Shown here piece by piece: positions 1-5,250 of a stretch of 5,250 nt of DNA. Source of the DNA: CAXMNX01 sp051009475 (GTDB taxonomy: Bacteria; Pseudomonadota; Alphaproteobacteria; Rhodobacterales; Rhodobacteraceae); NCBI GenBank assembly GCA_051009475.1, contig JBPCWO010000162.1:1-5250 (forward strand). The letters are read 5' to 3'. Numbering within the stretch: position 1 is the first letter of the stretch; every line of letters begins with the position of its first letter. Both the position numbers and the translations under genes were made by a program. Under the pieces are notes generated by a model, which saw only the letters and a program-made list of their open reading frames with translations, ran no database searches and was not told where the DNA came from.

Positions 1-547
1 CAGCTATACAGCTGAGCGACACCCGGTTTTTGAGTCGACCGCGAAAGATTTCATCGAGAAATTTATCGCTGATGATCGTGCGTTTCTGCGGGCAAATAAT
101 CCAAAAAATAACCAACCGGAATTCGAAGCAGCCTGGGCCGCGCGCGCGCAATCCTCTGAACAACAGGGCATTTCCACGTTTGCTCCGCACTACGGCGGCT
201 CGCCTATTGTCAAAGGGGCCGCCGAAGATGCGCCATCAGCGGTTGGCACCCACGAATTCACTGCCCTCCCCGGCCATCATCTATCGCCACAACCAACAAC
301 GCAGGGAACAACGCTGGATTCTCTTGGGCGCGGATTCACGGCTTTCGTATTCGATCTTGGCACCGCCGCCTTGCGCGGAGCCGCAGATGCACGCGGCATC
401 CCCCTGGACATAATCGAAGTCTCAGAAGAAGCAGCCGACGCACATGGCCACAAGGCTGTTCTCGTCAGACCTGACGGATATGTTGCTTGGGTTGGGAGCG
501 ACTTCGACGATGCAGGCGCAGTTATCGACAAGGTTGCCGGTTACTAA
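1..547 (+). CDS. FAD-dependent monooxygenase, C-terminal part (5' truncated by window edge)
   Basis: The reading frame is open from base 2 to a TAA stop at 545-547, giving 181 residues with no start in the window. The opening residues (YTAERHPVF, then STAKDFIEKF and DDRAFL) match the helical segment that follows the FAD-binding domain in class A flavin hydroxylases related to MhpA and phenol hydroxylase. The end (KAVLVRPDGYVAW, residues 151-163, then a closing helix) matches their degenerate thioredoxin-like C-terminal domain. Between them lie a GGSPIV segment (65-70) and a PGHHLSP motif (90-96), both usual in this family. Such enzymes use FAD, NAD(P)H and O2 to hydroxylate aromatic or other organic substrates in the cytoplasm. 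The GxGxxG nucleotide-binding fold and the substrate pocket lie outside the window, so no substrate can be assigned. The gene converges on the nitroreductase gene and the two overlap by 4 bases. Confidence 0.85.
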   Translation, partial: SYTAERHPVFESTAKDFIEKFIADDRAFLRANNPKNNQPEFEAAWAARAQSSEQQGISTFAPHYGGSPIVKGAAEDAPSAVGTHEFTALPGHHLSPQPTTQGTTLDSLGRGFTAFVFDLGTAALRGAADARGIPLDIIEVSEEAADAHGHKAVLVRPDGYVAWVGSDFDDAGAVIDKVAGY

Positions 548-1338
548 TCGATCCGGCTTGCGTCCTTATACATGACGCGATGCCGTCGCTTTTTGATCCA
601 ATCTGCGATTTCATCATCCGTCAGAAAATGGTCGCGATTATACTGATCCATATGTGCAATCTCATCCAAAGGCTTTCGAAACCGCTTGTAAGGTTTTGCC
701 GCCGGCGGGCCGAATAAAAGAATATCCAGCACAGAAATCTCATCGGGAATACCCAATAGCGGGCGCATCGCCGTTTGGGCATCTTCTTGCCCGATCGCTG
801 TAACCCACCAAACGTTGTACCCCAACGCAGCAGCGGCCAGATGCGCTGACATGGTCGCGGCAGCTACGGATTGCAGCAGTATCCGTTCGGCGTTCTCACG
901 GTACATTCTGTCGGCGTCGGATCCGTCATTGAATACAGGAAATGCATTTACCCAACGCATATCCGAGCAGACAACGACAAATCCCGGTGCCGTTGCAAGC
1001 CCGCGATAATCGGGAGTTGGGAACTTCATTTTCGCTTTGGCGCGAAAGCGTTGCTCGGCGACAAAATAGTCGGTGATTTTGTCTTTGATGTCCTGATCGC
1101 GAACGACAATGAATTGCCACGGCTGCGCGTTCGCACCAGACGGCGCATGTCGCGCGGCCTCCAATATCAGATCGTAATGCGAATCCGGGATCGCGAAACT
1201 TGAATCGAATTTCCGAACGGTCACACGATTTCGCACGGTCCTCATCAACGCATCGTATTGTGTGGTGTCGCCGATATCCGGAAGTTCAACCGCTTCTTGC
1301 GCTGAGCTTAAATCGACGGCTGGTGTGGTCTCGGTCAT
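544..1338 (-). CDS. Nitroreductase family protein (FMN-dependent NAD(P)H oxidoreductase)
   Basis: With the start at 1338 this is a 264-residue protein of the nitroreductase fold, a soluble homodimeric flavoprotein family that binds FMN and takes hydride from NAD(P)H. Visible family signatures are the N-terminal FMN-phosphate contact RNRVTVRKFD (36-45), HAPSGANAQPWQFIVV (64-79), a hydrophobic helix with AAATMSAHLAAAALGY (159-174), and the GYNVWWVTAIG loop (173-183) followed by LLGIPDE. The charged C-terminal tail (about 215-264) is longer than in minimal nitroreductases. The substrate is unknown: family members reduce nitroaromatics, quinones or enones, and others dehalogenate iodotyrosine or help make cobalamin's lower ligand. 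ATG 1338 was chosen over an upstream in-frame ATG at 1374 because the 12 extra residues (rich in Trp, Ser and Pro) do not look like family sequence. A G-run (GGGGG) sits 6 bases before ATG 1338; the alternative start has only a distant AGG. It lies 94 bases downstream of the diguanylate cyclase gene in the same direction. Confidence 0.93.
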   Translation of the reverse strand: MTETTPAVDLSSAQEAVELPDIGDTTQYDALMRTVRNRVTVRKFDSSFAIPDSHYDLILEAARHAPSGANAQPWQFIVVRDQDIKDKITDYFVAEQRFRAKAKMKFPTPDYRGLATAPGFVVVCSDMRWVNAFPVFNDGSDADRMYRENAERILLQSVAAATMSAHLAAAALGYNVWWVTAIGQEDAQTAMRPLLGIPDEISVLDILLFGPPAAKPYKRFRKPLDEIAHMDQYNRDHFLTDDEIADWIKKRRHRVMYKDASRID

Positions 1339-1350
1339 GCTGGGCCCCCA

Positions 1351-1379
1351 AATATCGCTGGGCCAGGATACCATCTCAA
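1351..1379 (-). promoter_or_regulatory. Possible sigma-70-type promoter for the nitroreductase gene
   Basis: On the - strand, TTGAGA (1379-1374, five of six matches to TTGACA) is followed after exactly 17 bases by GATATT (1356-1351, four of six matches to TATAAT). Transcription would begin near 1344, only a few bases before ATG 1338, making a very short leader that would leave out most of the G-run before the start. The 94-base gap to the upstream cyclase gene leaves room for a separate promoter. This is a by-eye match in a single sequence and could be chance. Confidence 0.25.
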
Positions 1380-1432
1380 TTTGTGCCTGGTCGACTCCTC
1401 AGTTCACCCACTGCCAGCGCGACCACGCGAAC

Positions 1433-2437
1433 TCAATCCGGCAATGCGAGCGTGTTTGGTTCGGTTCGCATGCCAGCGGACAGCTTTACGCGACTTCGAC
1501 CTTCCCGTTTGGAGGAATAAAGGGCTTCGTCGGCGCAGCGAAGCAAAGCATCAGTGTCACACCTGCCCGTATCGAATTGATGCGCGATCCCAATGCTGGC
1601 CGAAATATTGCAAGCTTGACCTTCGAACTCCAACGGCGTTTTGAGGGCGTTAATCATTCGCTGCCCCAAAGCAACGAGATCAGTCGTTCTTCCGGTGTCG
1701 TCGACGATTGCAAGGAATTCATCTCCGCCCATGCGCGCGATGACGTCGTCCGTACGCAATAGTTTTTTGAACCGGCTGGCGGATTCTATGAGTACCGCAT
1801 CTCCGGCGGCATGACCGTAGGTGTCATTGACCTGTTTGAAATAGTCCAGGTCAATGGCGATCAAGGCAATCGGAACACTTCGCTCGACAAGCTGCGCCAG
1901 ACAGACTTCGAACCCACGTCGGTTCGGCAATCCAGTCAGAGCGTCCGTCAGCGAACTTTCCTCGGCCGCAATGCGGGCAGATTCCAGTCGTTTGTTGAGG
2001 TTTCGCGACTCTTCCATCGCAGCCGATTTCGCCTCAAGCAAGTACAGCATCTCAACCGCCAGATCGGTTGCGGCAAAATCGCTGATTGTCAGATTGTGCT
2101 GCGCGACGGCATCACAGACATGAATCCCGAACGAAAGGTTTAGCAGAATACCGCCCGCGCCATCAGCCAAGTTAACGCCAACTGTCCTAAACAATGTTTG
2201 TTTTGGGTTAGATATCCGGATGTGTAGTGTTCCACCGACAGCTTTCTTCAGGCCAGGCACGGACGAGATCTTCCGGGGTCGGCGTATGTCAAAGACGTCA
2301 AAAAAGCGCCGGCCCGACAATTCGCATCCGCTGACTCGCTCGAGTGTCGGGCCGGCATCCGAAATCACACCTGCATTGTCGACAATCAGGTACATTGGCA
2401 TAAGCACCGCCAGCGTCGCGCCATTCAGTTCGATCAT
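1433..2437 (-). CDS. HNOBA-GGDEF diguanylate cyclase (partner of the H-NOX-like protein)
   Basis: This 334-residue protein makes c-di-GMP from two GTP. Residues about 9-125 form an HNOBA (H-NOX-associated, PAS-like) domain: the opening LMPMYLIVDNAGVI resembles the 'MP.h..' start of this domain in soluble guanylate cyclases, and LTISDFAATDLAVEMLYLLE (116-135) matches the conserved segment just before their coiled coil. Residues about 130-160 are a charged, heptad-like signalling helix leading into the GGDEF domain with SLTDALTGLPNRRGF (162-176). The active site looks intact: metal-binding Asp196 in IDLDYFK, Asn204, and GGDEF at 237-241. An allosteric inhibition site RxxD is present (Arg228-Asp231), five residues before GGDEF. 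There is no signal peptide, no obvious membrane helix and no EAL domain, so it is probably a cytoplasmic synthase. ATG 2437 was chosen because it overlaps the H-NOX stop as ATGA; a TTG at 2449 would add four residues. It is expected to act with the H-NOX-like protein encoded just upstream. Confidence 0.95.
   Translation of the reverse strand: MIELNGATLAVLMPMYLIVDNAGVISDAGPTLERVSGCELSGRRFFDVFDIRRPRKISSVPGLKKAVGGTLHIRISNPKQTLFRTVGVNLADGAGGILLNLSFGIHVCDAVAQHNLTISDFAATDLAVEMLYLLEAKSAAMEESRNLNKRLESARIAAEESSLTDALTGLPNRRGFEVCLAQLVERSVPIALIAIDLDYFKQVNDTYGHAAGDAVLIESASRFKKLLRTDDVIARMGGDEFLAIVDDTGRTTDLVALGQRMINALKTPLEFEGQACNISASIGIAHQFDTGRCDTDALLRCADEALYSSKREGRSRVKLSAGMRTEPNTLALPD
2434..2437 (-). other. 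ATGA stop/start overlap coupling the H-NOX-like and cyclase genes
   Basis: On the - strand the four bases 2437-2434 read ATGA: the ATG begins the HNOBA-GGDEF gene and the TGA ends the H-NOX-like gene. No strong Shine-Dalgarno sequence precedes this ATG (only AGCGGGC directly before it), so re-initiation by ribosomes finishing the first gene is the likely way the cyclase is translated. This arrangement usually goes with proteins needed in matched amounts or in one complex. Confidence 0.75.
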
Positions 2438-3054
2438 GCCCGCTGCCAAGACTTGTCCAACGGTTCCGAAATTCCAGACGGCGCAAGGTTGAACTGGCGG
2501 CCCTTCGCAAAGGCGACATCGTGGATACGTACCGAAAGCCTTTGCCCGCCTGGAAATGCGCCCCGATGTTCAATTGTCGCAAGCGCGCCATAGTCATCAG
2601 CCATTCCACGCAGCACTCCTGCCAGGACATGGCAAATCCCTTGGTATTGCACCCAGATTAGAATTTCGTGGTTGTTTGGATCCTGCTCAATCACCGCAAT
2701 GACCGGAAACTCCAGGTCCGGCACGGCGAGCCGCGCCCGTTCCGGAAGATCGTCCAGCGATCCAAGAAATTCGGTAAAAGATTCACCGCCAAATCGCAAT
2801 AAACGCCGTAAGACGACGCAGTTCGGGTGTGCCACAAGGTAATTGCCGAGGTCTTCAAGCAGTGCATCCCGCGGCTTGTCCAGAACAAGAGCGCTGGCCG
2901 CAAGCATCGCTTTGGTTACGGAGTCGTCATACACCAACATCGATTCAAACGTATCGATCCCAACCGCTGCCTTGTCGGCCACGATGGCCCAAACATCCGG
3001 GCCGTATACGTCACAAACGAAACGCTGCAGCGCCCTGTTGACCAGTCCGTGCAT
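2434..3054 (-). CDS. H-NOX (heme NO-binding, HNOB) family protein lacking canonical heme-binding residues
   Basis: This 206-residue soluble protein has the H-NOX fold signature: the start MHGLVNRALQRFVCDVYGPD matches the family opening (MkGi.....vv...yG...W), DALLEDLGNYLV (63-74) matches helix '.LL..fG.yl', and GxxxxxxGxxxG (Gly139, Gly146, Gly150) matches the segment after the propionate motif. H-NOX proteins normally bind b-heme through one histidine and sense NO or O2. Here the equivalent of that histidine, in the segment SLDDLPERARL (99-109), is Pro104, and the YxSxR positions are Ile133, Val135 and Tyr137, so ordinary heme binding is doubtful. The length (about 180-200 is usual) suggests an intact domain rather than a decayed fragment. 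Start ATG 3054 has GGAG five bases upstream. Stop and start overlap with the downstream HNOBA-GGDEF gene, which points to a role as that cyclase's sensory or regulatory subunit. Family membership is well supported; the ligand is unknown. Confidence 0.88.
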   Translation of the reverse strand: MHGLVNRALQRFVCDVYGPDVWAIVADKAAVGIDTFESMLVYDDSVTKAMLAASALVLDKPRDALLEDLGNYLVAHPNCVVLRRLLRFGGESFTEFLGSLDDLPERARLAVPDLEFPVIAVIEQDPNNHEILIWVQYQGICHVLAGVLRGMADDYGALATIEHRGAFPGGQRLSVRIHDVAFAKGRQFNLAPSGISEPLDKSWQRA

Positions 3055-3131
3055 TCCAACTCCACATCAGTTTGAAGTCAGTCTACGAAGACCCGCTTAA
3101 GAAATTCCGAATTCACGCGGGGCTTTGGTCA

Positions 3132-4688
3132 TCAGAAATCGGTCGGCGCGCCACCCTCGGCTTTTCGGCGCTCAACAAATTCCGCCAGTTCCTCGCGGAT
3201 ACTTTCGTCCAGTGGCGGCGGTTCGAAACTCGCCACGATCTCTTTCCATAGATGATGTGCTCTTTCAGCCGTCCAAACGCCTCCGGCGATTTCCCAGCCT
3301 TCGTAATTGGTCCAATCGCTTAGAAACGGTTGATAAAATGCGGTTTCATAGCGATCCTGCGTGTGTTGAATGCCAAAGAAATGGCCTTCGCCACCGACCT
3401 CGCCGATTGCATCGACAGCAATGTCATCGGGCGTTGTCGCCGTGATCGCAGGATCGAAATAGCGGATAAATTGATTCAAAACTTCGCAATCCATCACAAA
3501 CTTTTCCGGACTGGCAATTAGCCCGCCTTCAAGCCAGCCGGCAGCGTGGTAGACGGTGTTCGTTTGCGACTGAACCGCCGCCCAAAGCGAAGCTGTGGTT
3601 TCCCACATCGCCTGACCATCGGGCACATTCGCCGCACAGGACCCCGACGATCTGAGCGGCAACCCATAAAACCGTGCCATTTGTCCGGTCATTTGCGTTG
3701 CCCGGATGTATTCCGGCGTCCCAAAGGCGGGTGCGCCGGATTTCATATCCACGTTGGAAGTAAACGTCCCCAGAACGCAAGCGCATCCGGGCGCTACCCA
3801 CTGGAACAGGGCGATTGCGGCAAGCGCCTCGGCAATCGATTGCGCAACCGCGCCTGACATCGTAACTGGCGCCATCGCACCTGCCAAAGTGAAAGGTGTG
3901 ATGAAAACGGCCTGACCGCGCCGCACCAGACGCAAACAGCCATCGATCATCGGCTGATCGTGTTTCAGCGGCGATGTCGAGTTTATGTTGGTATACATCC
4001 GAGGAGTTGCTTGAAACTCTTCCTCGCTCAGCCCGCCGCCGATCTTTACCATCTCCATCACGTCTTCAACCCGCTCTTTGCCGAGCGAATAGGCGTGCAT
4101 GACTTTGTCGGTCAGAGTCAGCTTGTCATAAAGCATTTCAAGGTGGCGGTCGCGGGCGTGGATATCGACCGGCTCAACAGGATATCCCCCAGCGAAGTGA
4201 ATGCAGTTAAAATACTGAGTCAGCTTCAAAAGCGTTTGCGCCTGGTCGCGGGTTCCCGGAACTTTTCCCGTCGTCAGATCAAAATAGTTAGGTGGTGAAG
4301 AAACATTGCCAAAGACCATATTGCGGCCGCCAATAGTGATACGGCGTTGCGTATTTCGCGGTGTCAGGGTGAACTCGGACGGTGCCTTTGCGACCATCTC
4401 CATGACAAAATCCCGACCCAGGCGAACATTCGTCCCCTCGACCGTCGCGCCGATTTGGCGAAACAGTTCAAGGGCTTCCTCGTTCAGAAATTCAATTCCG
4501 ATCTCTTCCAGAATGCGCATCGCGCCGTCGTGAATTGCTTGCACACCTGCTTCGTCCAGCGGTTCCGTCGGCCGATCGGTATTGACCGGCAATGTCCAGT
4601 CCGACTGCTGGATAACATCACGGGATGTGCGACGGGTATTGCCTGCGCGCCCGCCTGAGCGCCGGCGCCGCTCGCGTTCCTCGGCCAT
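3132..4688 (-). CDS. MttB-superfamily (trimethylamine methyltransferase-like) protein, non-pyrrolysine
   Basis: This 518-residue protein belongs to the MttB superfamily, TIM-barrel enzymes that move a methyl group from a methylated amine to a corrinoid protein. After an Arg-rich, probably disordered start (1-22), LDEAGVQAIHDGAMRILEEIG (44-64) is the typical N-terminal helix of the family. Further family-like segments are GTFTSNVDMKSGAPAFGTPEY (307-327), NVPDGQAMWE (354-363) and GWLEGGLIASPEKFVMDCE (384-402). The frame contains no in-frame TAG, so it is the pyrrolysine-free type, as in glycine betaine methyltransferase MtgB; from memory of the alignment, Val355 sits at or near the pyrrolysine position. 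Substrates of this branch are quaternary amines such as glycine betaine, proline betaine or carnitine in characterised cases, but the substrate here cannot be told. No corrinoid-binding protein or corrinoid:tetrahydrofolate methyltransferase is encoded in the window. Start ATG 4688 has a strong AGGGAG six bases upstream. The H-NOX-like gene follows after 77 bases in the same direction. Confidence 0.94.
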   Translation of the reverse strand: MAEERERRRRSGGRAGNTRRTSRDVIQQSDWTLPVNTDRPTEPLDEAGVQAIHDGAMRILEEIGIEFLNEEALELFRQIGATVEGTNVRLGRDFVMEMVAKAPSEFTLTPRNTQRRITIGGRNMVFGNVSSPPNYFDLTTGKVPGTRDQAQTLLKLTQYFNCIHFAGGYPVEPVDIHARDRHLEMLYDKLTLTDKVMHAYSLGKERVEDVMEMVKIGGGLSEEEFQATPRMYTNINSTSPLKHDQPMIDGCLRLVRRGQAVFITPFTLAGAMAPVTMSGAVAQSIAEALAAIALFQWVAPGCACVLGTFTSNVDMKSGAPAFGTPEYIRATQMTGQMARFYGLPLRSSGSCAANVPDGQAMWETTASLWAAVQSQTNTVYHAAGWLEGGLIASPEKFVMDCEVLNQFIRYFDPAITATTPDDIAVDAIGEVGGEGHFFGIQHTQDRYETAFYQPFLSDWTNYEGWEIAGGVWTAERAHHLWKEIVASFEPPPLDESIREELAEFVERRKAEGGAPTDF

Positions 4689-4750
4689 TTCAATCTCCCT
4701 GGCGTTCAGGTGAAGCTTGGCCGATTTCCCGTCAGCAACCGGAACGTCCG

Positions 4751-4765
4751 CGACAATTTTTGTCG
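4751..4765. repeat. 15-base perfect inverted repeat upstream of the methyltransferase gene (possible operator)
   Basis: CGACAA-TTT-TTGTCG is a perfect 6+6 inverted repeat with a 3-base spacer, centred about 70 bases before ATG 4688 and inside the 93-base gap between the HAD phosphatase stop and the methyltransferase start. Five T residues follow on the + strand (4766-4770), giving the look of a small intrinsic terminator. That reading would serve only + strand transcripts, and no + strand gene lies to the right within the window; on the - strand, where the neighbouring genes are read, the stem is preceded by A residues and followed by no T run. A binding site for a dimeric regulator of the methyltransferase gene fits the position better. 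No regulator can be named. Confidence 0.4.
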
Positions 4766-4781
4766 TTTTTGGAACGCCACT

Positions 4782-5250
4782 CTAGACTGGCACTGATCCG
4801 AGCCAGGTCGAAATCCCGCGAATGTCGGGAAGTATGACATCGGCCAGATCTTGCAGATCCTCGGCGGTCGCAACCCCTGTCAATACGCCAACCGTGGCCA
4901 TCCCAGCGGCCCGACCGGCGACAAGATCGTGACGGCTGTCACCGACCATCAGCGTATTTTGCGGTGCAATGCCGACTGCATCTGAAAATGCCAGCAACGG
5001 CCCTGGTTCCGGTTTGGCCCCAAATCCGCTGTCGTAACCGGCGACAAACGAAAACCGGTCCGCAATGCCAACTTGTGCCAAATGCGCTTTCGCCGGCACC
5101 TCGGAATCATTGGTCATCAGGCCCAGCACGTGATCCCGGCTCAAGATGTCCAATGTGGCATGAAGCTCTGGCACCGGGGCTTGGGGCGTTTCAGCCGCGA
5201 TGGTGTCCAGCACCTCAAGAATGTCGGACCGTTTCGGCAGAATTGGGTTC
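4782..5250 (-). CDS. HAD-family hydrolase, phosphoglycolate phosphatase-like (N-terminus outside window)
   Basis: The frame is open from base 5249 down to a TAG stop at 4784-4782, giving 155 residues; a GTG at 5213 is internal and not the real start. Three of the four HAD motifs are visible: motif II LMTND (Thr46), motif III Lys79 in GAKPEPG, and motif IV MVGDSRHD (101-108) with the acidic metal ligands Asp104 and Asp108. Motif I (DxDGT, with the nucleophile Asp) and most of the cap domain fall beyond the right edge. The spacing and the tail (GRAAGMATVGVLTG, then DLADVILPDI) fit the Gph/PGP-like subfamily of about 220 residues, soluble phosphatases that split 2-phosphoglycolate or related small phosphoesters with Mg2+. 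The true substrate is uncertain because this subfamily is functionally mixed. It lies upstream of the methyltransferase gene in the same direction, 93 bases apart, but nothing shows that the two are co-transcribed. Confidence 0.92.
   Translation of the reverse strand, partial: NPILPKRSDILEVLDTIAAETPQAPVPELHATLDILSRDHVLGLMTNDSEVPAKAHLAQVGIADRFSFVAGYDSGFGAKPEPGPLLAFSDAVGIAPQNTLMVGDSRHDLVAGRAAGMATVGVLTGVATAEDLQDLADVILPDIRGISTWLGSVPV

Noticed and set aside
30..413. + strand open frame of 127 codons starting at 30
   Set aside because: It is out of frame with the monooxygenase C-terminus, whose family motifs are clear through the same bases; its own translation is low in order and rich in Arg, Pro and Ser.
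1398..1432. TGGTCG/CGACCA inverted repeat downstream of the cyclase gene as a terminator
   Set aside because: Six-base arms are separated by a loop of more than 20 bases and no T run follows; random pairing is just as likely.
1262..1762. Long + strand open frame of 166 codons across the nitroreductase and cyclase genes
   Set aside because: It spans parts of two clearly recognisable - strand genes and their gap, and its translation has no family features. Treated as a shadow frame.
2298..2630. - strand open frame of 110 codons across the H-NOX-like/cyclase junction
   Set aside because: It overlaps both real genes in another frame and shows no domain features.
2434..3054. H-NOX-like gene as a pseudogene because the heme residues are missing
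   Set aside because: The frame is full length, has a good ribosome binding site, keeps the fold-marking glycines and helices, and is coupled to an intact cyclase gene. This looks like divergence with function, not decay.
3092..3121. Hairpin CCCGC/GCGGG between the methyltransferase and H-NOX-like genes as a terminator
   Set aside because: The stem is only 5 base pairs around a 20-base loop, and no T run follows on the - strand, where it would have to act. At most a weak secondary structure.
3132..4688. Pyrrolysine-containing trimethylamine methyltransferase
   Set aside because: There is no in-frame amber codon in the whole 518-codon frame, so it belongs to the pyrrolysine-free branch.

Overview
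The window (about 54-55% GC by eye) looks like a chromosomal segment of an alphaproteobacterium, most likely Rhodobacterales (roseobacter group). This rests on the style of the proteins: a non-pyrrolysine MttB-family methyltransferase with an Arg-rich N-terminus, a short H-NOX-like protein starting MHGLVNRA, and a FAD monooxygenase tail with a PGHHLSP motif. It is an inference from protein character; no rRNA or marker gene is present. No tRNA, rRNA, insertion sequence, CRISPR array or prophage sign was seen.

Layout, left to right: (1) the 3' end of a FAD-dependent aromatic-type monooxygenase on the + strand, cut by the left edge; (2) a nitroreductase-family flavoprotein on the - strand, whose stop codon overlaps the monooxygenase stop tail to tail; (3) a diguanylate cyclase with an N-terminal HNOBA domain, - strand; (4) an H-NOX (HNOB) family protein, - strand, joined to the cyclase gene by an ATGA stop/start overlap; (5) an MttB-superfamily methyltransferase, - strand; (6) the C-terminal two thirds of a HAD-family phosphatase, - strand, cut by the right edge. 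Genes 2-6 share one direction, so transcription runs right to left. All gaps between genes are under 100 bases: 1339-1432 holds a possible promoter for the nitroreductase, 3055-3131 holds the H-NOX ribosome binding site and a weak hairpin, and 4689-4781 holds the methyltransferase ribosome binding site and a 15-base inverted repeat.

The most interesting part is the H-NOX/HNOBA-GGDEF pair at 1433-3054. Together the two proteins rebuild the domain order of animal soluble guanylate cyclase (H-NOX, HNOBA/PAS-like, coiled coil, cyclase). Here the order is split over two translationally coupled genes, and a c-di-GMP-making GGDEF domain replaces the cGMP cyclase. The H-NOX protein appears to have lost both the axial heme histidine (proline at residue 104) and the YxSxR heme-propionate motif (Ile-Val-Tyr at 133/135/137), although the fold-defining residues around them are kept. 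If so, the system senses something other than NO through ordinary b-heme, or binds heme in another way, or works as a heme-free regulatory subunit of the cyclase. The methyltransferase, nitroreductase, monooxygenase and phosphatase are metabolic genes with no demonstrated link to the signalling pair beyond position and, for some, shared direction.
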